DNA from: an uncultured Collinsella sp.
GTDB taxonomy: Bacteria; Actinomycetota; Coriobacteriia; Coriobacteriales; Coriobacteriaceae
Reading direction: 5' to 3'
NCBI GenBank assembly: GCA_900757615.1
Contig: CAAEON010000017.1
Location: 1-64,000 of the forward strand
DNA length: 64,000 nucleotides
The notes beneath the pieces were generated by a model. It saw nothing but the letters and a program-made list of their open reading frames with translations, was not told the origin of the DNA and searched no databases. Shown here piece after piece: positions 19,313 to 27,969 of this stretch. Position 1 is the stretch's first letter; the number at the start of each line of letters is the position of its first letter. The position numbers and the translations under genes are program-made.

Positions 19313-20461
19313 CTAGTTAGAGCTGGGCAGCGTGGCAGGAGCCTCGGCGCCGAGCTTTTTGCCAAAGGCCTCGAGCAGGCGGCTCGCCACGAGCGTCAGG
19401 ATCAGGTAGACCACGAGCGCCACGCAGTAGACCTCCATCTGGCGGTAGTACACGCCGGCGACGGTGGTGGTGGCATACATGAGGTCGAACACGCCGATGA
19501 CCGAGAGCACCGACGAATCCTTGATGTTAATGATGAGCTCGTTGGTGAGCGCCGGAATCGCGTTTTTAATGCCCTGGGGGAACACGACCTTGCGCATAGC
19601 CTGCCACTGCGAAAGCCCCAGCGAGCGCGCTGCCTCGGCCTGGCCGGGATCGATGGACTCGATGCCGCCGCGCAGGACCTCCATCATGTAGGCGGTGGAG
19701 TTGAGCGAGATGGTGACGAGGCCGGCGGTGAAGGTACTCCAAATCTGGTTGGCCTGGGCAGTCTCGAAGCCCATGCCGCGCAAAACGGTGAAGCCCGCGT
19801 AATAGATGAGCAGGCCCTGGACCATCATGGGCGTGCCGCGCACGATGGTGGAGTAGACGGTCGCAAAGCCGCGGCCGATGCTCTTAAAGAAGCGCACCAG
19901 GTCGTTGTCTACGCGGTCGAAGGTCTGAATACGCAGGAACACAAAGAGCAGCGCCAGGAAGAATGCGATGACGGTGCCGAAGGTGGCAAGCGCGATGGTG
20001 ATCTCGATGCCACGGATGAAGAAGTCGCCGCTCTTGTAGGTCATGTAGACCAAGCTCGACAAAAAGTCGCTGGGGTTGGAATCCGAGACAATGCTCACCT
20101 GCACCAGATCGATAAACGACATGACGCAGCGGTCGACAAAGAAGATCGCCGCGATGACGACCACGACATAGCTGCCCAGGCGCGCGCCGCGACGGAAACG
20201 CTCGGATGCAAACGGTGACTTTTCGCGATAGTCGCTCCAGTGCATAACCTTGGTGACGAGCGCTGCCGCCGACACGACGATCCAGGCCCAAAGAATCGCC
20301 CAAAGGCAATCCTGGAAGATGCCGGTGGGCGCCAAAAAGCTCAGCAGCGTGGGGTTGCGCTGGCTAAATGCCAAGCCGAGCGCCGCGATAACGCTCGTGC
20401 CCAGGTACACATAACGGTGGTCGGCCTTGATAAAGGAGGCCAGACGATTGATGCCTTTCAT
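19313..20461 (-). CDS. Polar amino-acid ABC transporter permease (HisMQ/GltK type)
   Basis: Membrane subunit of the importer. At 382 aa it is longer than the usual 220-240. The first 150 residues hold extra membrane helices (about 17-35, 52-72 and 98-118), and a canonical permease domain follows from about 150. The EAA loop that docks on the ATPase is [20 protein letters not shown] (about 290-309). It lies between the binding protein (9-nt gap) and the ATPase (22-nt gap). Confidence 0.92.
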   Translation of the reverse strand: MKGINRLASFIKADHRYVYLGTSVIAALGLAFSQRNPTLLSFLAPTGIFQDCLWAILWAWIVVSAAALVTKVMHWSDYREKSPFASERFRRGARLGSYVVVVIAAIFFVDRCVMSFIDLVQVSIVSDSNPSDFLSSLVYMTYKSGDFFIRGIEITIALATFGTVIAFFLALLFVFLRIQTFDRVDNDLVRFFKSIGRGFATVYSTIVRGTPMMVQGLLIYYAGFTVLRGMGFETAQANQIWSTFTAGLVTISLNSTAYMMEVLRGGIESIDPGQAEAARSLGLSQWQAMRKVVFPQGIKNAIPALTNELIINIKDSSVLSVIGVFDLMYATTTVAGVYYRQMEVYCVALVVYLILTLVASRLLEAFGKKLGAEAPATLPSSN

Positions 20462-20470
20462 GCTGCCTCC

Positions 20471-21397
20471 CTATGCCGGCTGACGGTCGAGGCACGCGTC
20501 CCACATTTGGTCGCGCTCCTCTTGGCTAATGCCCTTGAGTGTCTTGTCGATGAGCTTAAGCAGTTTGTCCGAGCCCTTGCGGCAACCGACATTTGCCGTG
20601 ACCTCCTGCTTAAAGCCCTCGCCCTCGGCAAAGTGGATGGGGACGATACCGGGATTTTGGGCCATATAGCCCTTTTCGTTCTCCGTGTTGTAGGTCACGG
20701 CGTCGCACGTGCCCTGCAGCAGATTCGAGAACACCGTGGGGACCGAATCGACCGGGTTCTTGTGCACAACGCCCGGAATCTCGTCGATGACGGTATCGAG
20801 CATGGTGTCCTTTTGGCCGAGCACCGTGGCACCGCTGAAGTCGCTGAGCTTGGTGGCGTTTTGGTAGGGCGAGCCCTCTTTTACGAACAGGCCAAAGTAG
20901 CCAATGAAGTACGGGTCGGAAAAGCCGACGGACTCCTCGCGCTCGGGCGTGGCGCTCATGCCGGCGATGATGAGGTCAATCTGGCCGTTGTTGAGCGAGT
21001 CGATAAGGCCCGAGAAGCTCTGCTTGACGGCAACGGGCTCGCCGCCGAGAGCCTTGCAGACGATCTTGGCGATCTGCACGTCGTAGCCATCGGCATAGGC
21101 GCCCTGCACGTTGTCGATGGGGATCGTGAACTCGCTGGCCTCGGAAACCTGCCAGTTGTACGGGGCGTAGGCCGCCTCCATGCCGATGCGGATCTTATCC
21201 TTGCCGATAACGGAATCGGACAGGTCATCGCGACCGCCGCCCGTCGTGGGCTGGACCACCTTGAGTGTGGACGGACGCTGGCAGCCGGCAAGCGCGCCGG
21301 CGACAACGGTTGCGCTCGCAGCGAGGGCGCTACCCAAGAAGATGCGACGACTGCACACCGGCTGGGCCTGCGCGTCGCGCTGTAGTCGAGGTTGCAT
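20471..21397 (-). CDS. Polar amino-acid ABC transporter substrate-binding lipoprotein
   Basis: Extracytoplasmic solute-binding protein of family 3. The N-terminus has a twin-arginine-like motif (SRRIFLGS, 16-23), a hydrophobic stretch and a lipobox ending in Cys39 (AGALAGC), so export as a Tat lipoprotein is plausible. The mature part (about 68-300) has the SBP_bac_3 pattern RIGMEAAYAPYNW, VGFSDPYFIGYFGLFVK and Asp/Glu-rich hinge strands. The ligand cannot be deduced from sequence alone. Confidence 0.93.
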   Translation of the reverse strand: MQPRLQRDAQAQPVCSRRIFLGSALAASATVVAGALAGCQRPSTLKVVQPTTGGGRDDLSDSVIGKDKIRIGMEAAYAPYNWQVSEASEFTIPIDNVQGAYADGYDVQIAKIVCKALGGEPVAVKQSFSGLIDSLNNGQIDLIIAGMSATPEREESVGFSDPYFIGYFGLFVKEGSPYQNATKLSDFSGATVLGQKDTMLDTVIDEIPGVVHKNPVDSVPTVFSNLLQGTCDAVTYNTENEKGYMAQNPGIVPIHFAEGEGFKQEVTANVGCRKGSDKLLKLIDKTLKGISQEERDQMWDACLDRQPA

Positions 21398-21532
21398 CTG
21401 ATGCCTTCCCTATGTCGTTTTGCTGACAATAAGACAGGATATACGTCAACAACCAGCAGCGCGGCATGTGCGCGAAAAATTAATAGACACACGAGGACGA
21501 TTGGCACAAAGTAACCTGTCCCCATGTACCAC

Positions 21533-21653
21533 TTGGCATGAAAAAGGCAAGGCATAGACCTTCTGGTCATGCCTTGCCTTTTTCATGCCAAATTGTCGCT
21601 CTGGGTGGCGCGCAGCGTCGACCGGTCCGTCGTTCGTTAGAACGGCGGAACCT
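21533..21653. repeat. Family A structured repeat, copy A3 (one arm lost)
   Basis: P2 pairs GGCAT (21535-21539) with ATGCC (21585-21589). P3 is the same long hairpin as in A2. P4 is a different sequence from A2 (hairpin about 21627-21648) yet still paired. The right arm of P1 is kept at about 21596-21604, but its left partner has been replaced by an unrelated stretch containing GTAACCTGTCCCC. It abuts the stop codon at 21654. Confidence 0.75.
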
Positions 21654-22547
21654 CTAGAGCAGGGTAACGCTAAAGCTGCGAACGTCCGTCTCACCCGGTG
21701 CCAAGGTAATGGTGTTGACCTTGTGCTCAAAGACGTCGTCCTCGGTGTCCATGGTGGTGTGGCCGGTCCAGGGCTCGAGCGCCACAAACGGGGCGTCGTT
21801 GGCGGCAGACCACACGCCGATGTACTTAAAGCCCTCAAAGTCGATCTTGACGCCGTGGCCCGACTTGCGGCCGCGCAACGTGAGCGTGGAACCCGGGGCA
21901 TCGGTGAACATGATGGCGTCGTTATCGAAGCTGCGGTGCGTGATGGGCAGCACGTCCGAGTTATCGGGAGCCTTGTAGCTGCCCTCGAACGTCATAAGAC
22001 CGTCGGGCGTGATGATGGGGGCCTCGTTAGTCCAAGCCTCGGTAAACGCCAGCTCGTAATCCTCGAACGCCTCGTCTTCGGCACCGGGGGCGGGCACGTT
22101 GAATGCAGGATGACCGCCCACCGAGAACGGCAGGGCCACGTCGCCGGTGTTGGTGACGGCAAAGGTCTGCGTGAGCGTGGCGTCGCCGGTCAGGGCATAG
22201 GTCATGTTGAGCTTAAAGTGGAACGGGAACGCCTTGAGCGACTCGGGCGTGTCAGTGATCTCGTACGTTACCGAGGAGCCGTCCTCCGAAACCTCGACCA
22301 ACTTGTGCTCGACGATGCGAGCGAGTCCGTGGCGCGGCATCTCGCAGGTGCCGGCCGCAGATGTCGCCATGTTGTTGCGCAGCGATCCCACGATGGGGAA
22401 CAGGATAGGCGCATGCTTGCCCCAAAAGGCCGGGTCGCCCTGCCACAGATACTCGTTGCCGTTGAGGGCAAGGCTCGTGAGCTGGGCGCCCATGGAATCG
22501 ATGGCCGCGGTGAGGCCGCCGCGCTTGATGGTAGTGACGGTGGACAT
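21654..22547 (-). CDS. Aldose 1-epimerase family protein (LacX/YeaD-like)
   Basis: Beta-sandwich sugar mutarotase family. The 297 aa contain HAPILFPIVGSL, the active-site histidine candidates MPRHG (about 74) and GGHPAFN (about 147), and YIGVWSAANDAPFVALEPW near the C-terminus, the arrangement found in LacX-like members. The sugar substrate is unknown. The start ATG at 22547 has GGAGGAA at good spacing; the longer frame to 22652 runs into the neighbouring gene. Confidence 0.88.
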   Translation of the reverse strand: MSTVTTIKRGGLTAAIDSMGAQLTSLALNGNEYLWQGDPAFWGKHAPILFPIVGSLRNNMATSAAGTCEMPRHGLARIVEHKLVEVSEDGSSVTYEITDTPESLKAFPFHFKLNMTYALTGDATLTQTFAVTNTGDVALPFSVGGHPAFNVPAPGAEDEAFEDYELAFTEAWTNEAPIITPDGLMTFEGSYKAPDNSDVLPITHRSFDNDAIMFTDAPGSTLTLRGRKSGHGVKIDFEGFKYIGVWSAANDAPFVALEPWTGHTTMDTEDDVFEHKVNTITLAPGETDVRSFSVTLL

Positions 22548-22626
22548 GCTACTTCCTCCAATAGTAAACAACGGTGTCGAGGGCCATTGTCCCACTCTTG
22601 GCGGCGGGGTTGAGCGACAGGTGCAG

Positions 22627-23496
22627 TTATTGAGCAATAGCGTAAAGGTCAAACCCGCCCTGCGGCGTGCTATCGACCGTATCGGGCGCCTGTGAATTAA
22701 AACTCACCGGAACCATGCGCTTTGAGGCACGGTAACGCGTGCCGTCGGTGGCGACGGGCGGCTCATCGACCGTGAGCTCGTAGTCGCCGGGCTTGAGCTC
22801 GATGCCGTCACCTTCGGAATTGACGTATTGGTACTCGTCGATCGCTTGCCCCTTGAGCGTGCGACCCACGATATGGACGAGCATCTGGCTGTCGCCGCGC
22901 GCGGTGTCCCACGTCGCGCCGTCCTTGACCTCGACCGATACATGCACCGAGCGCGTGCGGCTGAGCGATTGCTCGACAGACATCTCGACCTTGGCGGCGT
23001 CTTTGCGCTGTTGTTCAACATGGCTCCAGACGTTTCCAATTACCGAGCATGCGATAACGCCGGCCATAAAGGCGATAAGGATGGGGCCAAGCGGAGAGCG
23101 ACGTCCCGCATCTTCCTCGCGAGCCAGATCGGGGCGATGCGTGGGCGCAGGCGCCTGGGCACCCTGCGAGGGCACGTCGAGAATGCTGAAGGATGCCGTG
23201 CTGTCGGGATCGATAGTGTGACGCGGCTGCGGGGTCTTTGCCGGCGAGATGGACATGTCGGCTGGCTCACCCAGTGTGGCCGTGGCATCGGCCTTTGCCT
23301 CGTCGGCCTCAGCCTGGGCCCAAGCCTGCTCAAAGGTCAGAGGCTCGGCGGCATCGGAGGCGGCGTCAGGCTCGACAGCAGCATCGCTGCCGGTCTCGTC
23401 CTCGTCGCTCGACACGTCACGCGGCGCGGGCTCGTCCCACTCCTCGTCCGGAGCCTCGCCCTCGCTATACCACCATTCAAAGTTATCGATATCCAT
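22627..23496 (-). CDS. Membrane-anchored protein of unknown function
   Basis: A 289-aa protein not assigned to a family. Residues 1-135 are acidic, Ala/Pro-rich and probably disordered in the cytoplasm (DNFEWWYSEGE near the start). One membrane helix lies at about 136-157. The outer part (about 160-289) has a coiled segment and then beta-strand-like sequence with EVKDGATWDTARG and DEYQYVNSEGDG, possibly an adhesion or Ig-like fold. No lipobox or sortase signal is seen. The start at 23496 follows AAGGGGG. Confidence 0.65.
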   Translation of the reverse strand: MDIDNFEWWYSEGEAPDEEWDEPAPRDVSSDEDETGSDAAVEPDAASDAAEPLTFEQAWAQAEADEAKADATATLGEPADMSISPAKTPQPRHTIDPDSTASFSILDVPSQGAQAPAPTHRPDLAREEDAGRRSPLGPILIAFMAGVIACSVIGNVWSHVEQQRKDAAKVEMSVEQSLSRTRSVHVSVEVKDGATWDTARGDSQMLVHIVGRTLKGQAIDEYQYVNSEGDGIELKPGDYELTVDEPPVATDGTRYRASKRMVPVSFNSQAPDTVDSTPQGGFDLYAIAQ

Positions 23497-23581
23497 ACGG
23501 GGCGCCCCCTTGGCCTCGCAAATAAACACTTGCTAGCCTTATACCCCCAGACGGCGCTGGAGCTCGCCGGCACAGACAGGA

Positions 23582-23646
23582 AAACCGTCACAACATTCGA
23601 CGCTTTTCCTCGTTTTCGAGATTTTCATCGAATGTTGTGACGGTTT
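23582..23646. repeat. 19-bp perfect inverted repeat in a divergent promoter region
   Basis: Arms 23582-23600 and 23628-23646 (AAACCGTCACAACATTCGA and its complement) flank a 27-nt T-rich loop with an inner small stem. It lies between two divergent genes, so it is not a terminator for either; an operator or structured element is possible. Confidence 0.7.
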
Positions 23647-23666
23647 GGTCGACTGGCTGGCAGCGC

Positions 23667-23700
23667 AATGCGACAAAGGGACTGCCCCTTTGTCGCATTC
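23667..23700. repeat. Family E hairpin E2
   Basis: Arms AATGCGACAAAGGG and CCCTTTGTCGCATT around a 4-5-nt loop, upstream of the MFS gene. Core nearly identical to E3 at 35241. Confidence 0.75.
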
Positions 23701-23756
23701 TGTTAGAGTTGCAGGGATTGAATCCCGCTTATTCATGCGACATTGGAGTGACAACC

Positions 23757-24992
23757 TTGACCGCCGCAACCACGCCTAAAAGTAAGTCAACCGCCGCCGC
23801 GCTCTCCCCCGCGCGCACCAGGCTCTGCCTAGCGCTGCTCGTGCTGCTGGGATTCTCGCTCGGCTGCTCCGAGTTCGTGGTCATCGGCATCGAAAGTGAC
23901 TTGGCGACGGAACTCGGCATATCGCTTGCCGCTGCGGGCCAGCTCATCAGCGTTTTTGCACTGGTCTACGCCATCGCGACGCCGGTGCTTGCGCTCAGCA
24001 CGGGGCGCTTCCGTCGTTACCAGCTGCTCGTGTGCTACAGCATTATCTTTGTGCTCGGCAATCTGGTCATGGCGTTGGCGCCCAACTTCCAGGTACTGTT
24101 TATCTCGCGCATTGTCCTGGGATCCGTCTCGGGCGCACTGCTCGCCGTGGGCGTGACGTACATCCCCGAGCTGCTGTCCCCGCAGCAAACTTCGCTTGCC
24201 ATCTCGGTCGTGTACGGCGCGTTTTCCGTGGCGATGGTCTTTGTGACCTCGATTGGCAAGTTTGTGGCCGACACGCTCGACTGGCACGTGGCCATGTACG
24301 GTACGCTGACCTTTGCCGTTTTGATCTGCGGAGCGCTCGTGGCGTTTATGCCGCGCGCCGGACAGACCGACGAACCCGCTACCTTCCGCGAGCAGGCGGG
24401 TCTGCTACGCGAACCGAGCATCATCACCGGCATGCTCATCTTTTTGTTTGGCGTGGGATCAGTCTATGTGTTCTACGGCTACGTGACGCCTTATCTTGAG
24501 CAGGTGCTGGGCATGGGCACTGTTCAGGCGAGCACCACGCTTATGGCCTACGGCGTGTTCTGCCTGGTCTCGAACATCTTGGGCGGATGGATCGACGCGC
24601 GCTTTGGCATGAAGGCGCTGCTTGTGACGTTTGTGCTGCAAGCTGCGGCGTTACTCGGGCTGTTTGCCGTGGGCGACACCATGCCGCTCGCGCTGGTCTT
24701 TGTCTTTAGCCTAGCGCTGCTCATGTACCTGTTCTCGGTGTCATGCATCACGCACTTTATGGACGTGGCGCGCAGCCGCCATCCCAAATCGATGGTACTC
24801 GCGAGCTCGGTAGAACCCATGGCGTTTAACGTCGGCATTTCGTTTGGCACCGCAGTGGGCGGCGCCGTGGTGAGCAGCGTTGGCATTGCCTACGTTGGCG
24901 CGGTTGGTGCCGCGTTCTCGCTTGTGGCCTGGGCGCTTACGCTGGTGACGATTAAGCTGGCTCGCTGGGAGCGCAAGCGGGCGAGGGCGTAA
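23757..24992 (+). CDS. MFS transporter, AraJ/SotB-like drug or sugar efflux family
   Basis: Proton-coupled exporter with 12 predicted membrane helices (411 aa from the chosen start). The first helix region CSEFVVIGIESDLATELG followed by AAGQLISVFALVYAIATPVL is typical of the AraJ/YdhP group of DHA1 efflux proteins. The frame is open to 23637, but the TTG at 23757 has GGAG eight bases upstream and precedes a short hydrophilic leader, so it is preferred. The substrate is unknown. Confidence 0.88.
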   Translation: MTAATTPKSKSTAAALSPARTRLCLALLVLLGFSLGCSEFVVIGIESDLATELGISLAAAGQLISVFALVYAIATPVLALSTGRFRRYQLLVCYSIIFVLGNLVMALAPNFQVLFISRIVLGSVSGALLAVGVTYIPELLSPQQTSLAISVVYGAFSVAMVFVTSIGKFVADTLDWHVAMYGTLTFAVLICGALVAFMPRAGQTDEPATFREQAGLLREPSIITGMLIFLFGVGSVYVFYGYVTPYLEQVLGMGTVQASTTLMAYGVFCLVSNILGGWIDARFGMKALLVTFVLQAAALLGLFAVGDTMPLALVFVFSLALLMYLFSVSCITHFMDVARSRHPKSMVLASSVEPMAFNVGISFGTAVGGAVVSSVGIAYVGAVGAAFSLVAWALTLVTIKLARWERKRARA

Positions 24993-25043
24993 GCGCAGAT
25001 GCGATACTCGAGCTCGATGATGGCGATCGAAAGGAAACCGCAT

Positions 25044-25490
25044 ATGCAACGTGTACTGTTTATCTGCCATGGGAACATCTGCCGCTCGACGATGGCTGAG
25101 TCGGTGTTTACCGAGCTCGTGCGCCGCGCTGGGCGCGAGGCGGAGTTTGTCATCGATTCCGCAGCGACCTCAACTGAGGAGATCGGCAACCCGCCGCATC
25201 ATGGCACGGTCGCCAAGCTGCGCGAAGTCGGGATTCCCGTCGTTGCGCACCGTGCCCGCCAGGTGCGTCGAGCAGAGTATGGCAACTGGGACCACATTGT
25301 CTATATGGATGCTGAGAACGCGCGTGGCCTGCGTCGCATCTTTGGCGACGACCCCGACGGCAAGATTACGCGCTTGCTCGATTGGACCGGGCGCCCCGGC
25401 GACGTGGCCGATCCCTGGTACACCGGCAATTTCGATGCCACCTACCGCGACGTGCTCGCCGGTTGCGCCGCTATGCTCGAGCAGCTGTAG
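25044..25490 (+). CDS. Low-molecular-weight protein-tyrosine phosphatase
   Basis: Dephosphorylates phosphotyrosine, in bacteria often on exopolysaccharide kinases. The 148 aa show the P-loop CHGNICRS (Cys8 to Ser15, with Arg14) and the late DPWYTGNF loop carrying the general acid aspartate. The start ATG at 25044 has AAAGGA upstream. No tyrosine kinase gene is nearby. Convergent with the next gene, with an 18-bp inverted repeat between. Confidence 0.93.
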   Translation: MQRVLFICHGNICRSTMAESVFTELVRRAGREAEFVIDSAATSTEEIGNPPHHGTVAKLREVGIPVVAHRARQVRRAEYGNWDHIVYMDAENARGLRRIFGDDPDGKITRLLDWTGRPGDVADPWYTGNFDATYRDVLAGCAAMLEQL

Positions 25491-25556
25491 GAAAGCGAGG
25501 TCGCAGGCCACGCCTTCGGCGCGAAACGAGCGTGGATAATCTCCCGCATGAAAAAT

Positions 25557-25620
25557 GAGCGTGGATTTTCTCCCACTTTGAGCATTCAAGTGCGCTCTAA
25601 ACGGGAGAAAATCCACGCTC
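25557..25620. repeat. 18-bp perfect inverted repeat between convergent genes
   Basis: Arms 25557-25574 (GAGCGTGGATTTTCTCCC) and 25603-25620. A degenerate extra copy of the left arm lies at 25528-25545. It ends two bases before the stop codon at 25623 and may act as a bidirectional terminator, although neither side has a U-run. Confidence 0.7.
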
Positions 25621-25622
25621 AC

Positions 25623-25952
25623 CTATTCGTCGACGATCTCGGCAAGCCAGACGTTGAGGGTGTCGACCTCGGGGCAGCAGAACTTTGCCGTACCAGGCTC
25701 GTTGCCAGGCACGGTTCCGCCATAGCGCAGGATATCGATATAGGGAAAGCCCACATGGCAGGCCATGGCGCACATCTTGCCGCGGTCTCGGTCGAAGTCA
25801 AAAACGTCGCCCGGCTTGTGACCATGGTGGCAGCGGCACGCACCTAGCTGGTCCACGCAGCTCACGCGGATACGCGGACGCTTGCCACGCGGCGCGCCGA
25901 GCGGCTTGTTCTCGCCCGCAGGCTTGACGCCGCCCTCGCCAGCATTACTCAT
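25623..25952 (-). CDS. Small cysteine-rich protein, TIGR04076-like
   Basis: A 109-aa protein with RIRVSCVDQLGACRCHHGHKPGDVF and a C-terminal KFCCPEVDTLNV block. The Cys/His spacing and the HKPGD motif resemble small proteins of family TIGR04076, whose role is unknown; metal binding is plausible. It overlaps the end of the pyridoxamine kinase gene by 8 nt and is the last gene of that unit. The family assignment is from memory of the motif and should be treated as tentative. Confidence 0.6.
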   Translation of the reverse strand: MSNAGEGGVKPAGENKPLGAPRGKRPRIRVSCVDQLGACRCHHGHKPGDVFDFDRDRGKMCAMACHVGFPYIDILRYGGTVPGNEPGTAKFCCPEVDTLNVWLAEIVDE

Positions 25953-26769
25953 GGTCGATCACGTCCAAGCAGGCCTCGATGGGCAGGCCGGCCGACTTGT
26001 CCTCTTGATCGGCATTGCGCTCGATAAGCTCAGCCACCACGCGCATGGCATCGGACGTCGCGCGCTGCAGACTCCAACCTGCCATAACGCGGCCGACGAG
26101 CACTGCCGAGAACGTGTCGCCCGTACCCGGGAAATAGACCGGAATGAGCTCAAAGGGAATCGTGAAGTACTCCCCCGCTACATGGTCGTAACCGATAACC
26201 GCGTTCGTGCCATTGACCACGGCGCTCGTAATGACCACCGACTTGGCACCCAACTCGCGCACGGCGTCCACAAGGGCGCGGGCCTCATCGGGCGTGATCT
26301 GCTCTGCAATAGGCGTATCGGCGAGCAGACAGGCCTCGGTGTAGTTGGGCACCGCGTAGTCTGCGCACTCCAGCAGGTGCCGCATGAGGCCAATCGTGGA
26401 CTCGGGCACGCCGGCATAGAGCTTGCCGTTGTCACCCATGATGGGATCGACGAACACCTTGGTGCCCTTTTGCGCACGGCGGTGGCAAAAGTCCGAGATG
26501 ATGCGCGTCTCTTCCTCGGTCACGATAAAGCCGGTCGAGATGGCGTCGAACTCAAAGCCGAGCTCCTCCCAGATAGCGAGGCTTTGACGCACGTACTCGG
26601 TGGTGTCGTGGATGTAGAACTTGGGGTAGTTGAGCGTGTCGGAAACGAGCGCCGTCGGCAAGTTATGGATACGGTAGCCCATGTGCGACAGCACCGGCAG
26701 CATGGCGGAAAGCGCGACCTTGCCGTAGCCGCACATATCGTTAATCAGCAGCAGCTGAGTGTTCTTCAT
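25945..26769 (-). CDS. pdxY: Pyridoxamine/pyridoxal kinase
   Basis: Ribokinase-fold kinase for vitamin B6 salvage. The 274 aa contain NDMCGYGKVAL near the start, VFVDPIMGDNGKLY in the middle and the catalytic FPGTGDTFSA near residue 223. The NDM.GYGKVA beginning with an early conserved Cys separates this group from PdxK/ThiD. The start ATG at 26769 follows AAGGGGGA. Confidence 0.88.
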   Translation of the reverse strand: MKNTQLLLINDMCGYGKVALSAMLPVLSHMGYRIHNLPTALVSDTLNYPKFYIHDTTEYVRQSLAIWEELGFEFDAISTGFIVTEEETRIISDFCHRRAQKGTKVFVDPIMGDNGKLYAGVPESTIGLMRHLLECADYAVPNYTEACLLADTPIAEQITPDEARALVDAVRELGAKSVVITSAVVNGTNAVIGYDHVAGEYFTIPFELIPVYFPGTGDTFSAVLVGRVMAGWSLQRATSDAMRVVAELIERNADQEDKSAGLPIEACLDVIDHE

Positions 26770-26939
26770 GAATGTCCCCCTTGGGTCGGGCATGGCGCGA
26801 CGGCACCACAGTGCAACCAAGTGTAGCGCAGGGAACGTTGTGAGCGGAGGCGAGCGGTGCGAAGTGCAAATTGTTGCGGAAAGGTTTCGGAAATGGGGGC
26901 TGTTTGCTCCATGGCGGCCTAGTTAATGCTACTCATATA

Positions 26940-27115
26940 GCGGCCTTGCCAAAAACTATGCCTATTTACTACGTTTAACCGCCCGCCTCTAACCACAACG
27001 AATTTCTCTCCAACAAAACCGCAGGTAGATAGCTTGCGTTTTTTCAGAAACAGCTGTTGTGGTCAGCGATGCTGGATTCATCGTAGTAATTAGGCATAGT
27101 TTTTGGCAAGGCCGC
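26940..27115 (+). repeat. Family B nested inverted repeat, copy B1
   Basis: Outer arms 26940-26973 and 27082-27115 (about 34 bp, very few mismatches, GCGGCCTTGCCAAAAACTAT at the outer end). Inner stem ACCACAAC (26991-26998) with GTTGTGGT (27056-27063). The unpaired core has CCGCAGGTAGATAGCTTGCG (27019-27038), shared with B2 and B3. The outer third of the arms differs from B2 and B3 but remains paired. Confidence 0.8.
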
Positions 27116-27218
27116 TTCGAAAGGCATCATCGCGGCCCAAAGTAATCCCTTTTCCTCCGTCCCCAAGGGATCACATGCACCGAAGCGGACCGTGGCGGAA
27201 TCACATGTTGAGGACGGA

Positions 27219-27363
27219 CAGCGAAAACGCTCCTAAGCGAGCAAGGTGGCGTGAAAGAGGAGGGCATAGGCCTTGTGGCCATGCCCGACGATTGAACGCC
27301 AGATTGCCGCTTAGGAGCGTTTGCAGCGTCGAGCGGTTACGGCGTTTGGCAAAACGCCGTAAC
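27219..27363. repeat. Family A structured repeat, copy A4
   Basis: P1 pairs 27225-27239 with 27308-27322; P2 GGCGT (27248-27252) with ACGCC (27296-27300); P3 GGGCAT (27262-27267) with ATGCCC (27281-27286); P4 27336-27347 with 27352-27363. All four stems differ in sequence from A1 but keep pairing, whereas the joining segments are nearly identical to A1. It precedes the MarR promoter instead of following a minus-strand stop codon. Confidence 0.8.
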
Positions 27364-27378
27364 TATAAGTTTGGTACC

Positions 27379-27407
27379 TTGACATTCATTTCTCATGCTC
27401 CTAGATT
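27379..27407 (+). promoter_or_regulatory. Promoter of the marR-ABC operon
   Basis: -35 TTGACA (27379-27384), 17-bp spacer, -10 TAGATT (27402-27407). An inverted repeat GTTAGG (27409-27414) and CCTAAC (27433-27438) begins directly after the -10, a likely MarR operator for autoregulation. Confidence 0.7.
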
Positions 27408-27462
27408 GGTTAGGCACAAAACAATTCCACTACCTAACTAAAGAAAGGAGCAACACTAATTC

Positions 27463-27969
27463 ATGTGCGATGAACCTCTTAACCTTTGTTCGCATGAGCC
27501 CGGCGGCGACCCGTCACAGCCTGCGGATGTACCCGAAGCGGTCAGCGCCGAAGACAAGCTTGCCAAGCGCATCCTCAATAATCTGGGCTTTTGCGGCCAT
27601 TACATGCATTTTCATGGCGGAGGCGTGTCCGGCAAGGCGCCCATCATCTGCCTGCTGGCCAAGCAACCCGGCGGCGAGATGTCGCAGCAGGAACTCGGCA
27701 TGCACTTTGACCTCAAGCCGGGGTCGCTTTCCGAGATCCTGTCCAAGCTCGAGCTCAACGGCCTCATCGAGCGCAGCCGTAACCCCAAGGATCGACGGCA
27801 GCTCACCATTCGCCTGACCGAAACCGGCCGGGAAAACGCCCGCATCGACCAGGCGGCCCGCATTCGCTTTAGAGAGCAAGCCTTTAGTGCCCTCACCCAC
27901 GACGAGCGCGAGCAGCTCGCCGAAATGCTCGAGAAAATCCGTGTAACCTGGGAGGAACTGGATGATTAA
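27463..27969 (+). CDS. MarR family transcriptional regulator
   Basis: Winged-helix dimeric regulator that usually represses a neighbouring exporter until a ligand binds. The 168 aa carry the wHTH at about 68-125 (MSQQELGMHFDLKPGSLSEI, then a wing ending NPKDRRQLTIRLTETG). An N-terminal extension of about 30 residues has two cysteines, and CGHYMHFHGG near 45 adds a Cys and His residues, which might bind metal or sense redox state (inference). It overlaps the first exporter gene by 8 nt, so all three genes are coupled. Confidence 0.9.
   Translation: MCDEPLNLCSHEPGGDPSQPADVPEAVSAEDKLAKRILNNLGFCGHYMHFHGGGVSGKAPIICLLAKQPGGEMSQQELGMHFDLKPGSLSEILSKLELNGLIERSRNPKDRRQLTIRLTETGRENARIDQAARIRFREQAFSALTHDEREQLAEMLEKIRVTWEELDD

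Larger units (their letters stand above)
26770..27462. other. Repeat-rich intergenic region upstream of the MarR operon
   Basis: No gene recognised in 693 bp. It contains repeat B1 (26940-27115), repeat A4 (27219-27363) and the MarR operon promoter (27379-27407). Open frames crossing it follow the palindromes and lack coding character. Confidence 0.7.

Noticed and set aside
26940..27115. Insertion sequence remnant
   Set aside because: No transposase coding sequence in or near any family B copy; at most a non-autonomous element.
27103..27441. 112-codon open frame across repeats B1 and A4
   Set aside because: It follows the palindromes, has Arg-rich low-quality translation and overlaps the marR promoter.
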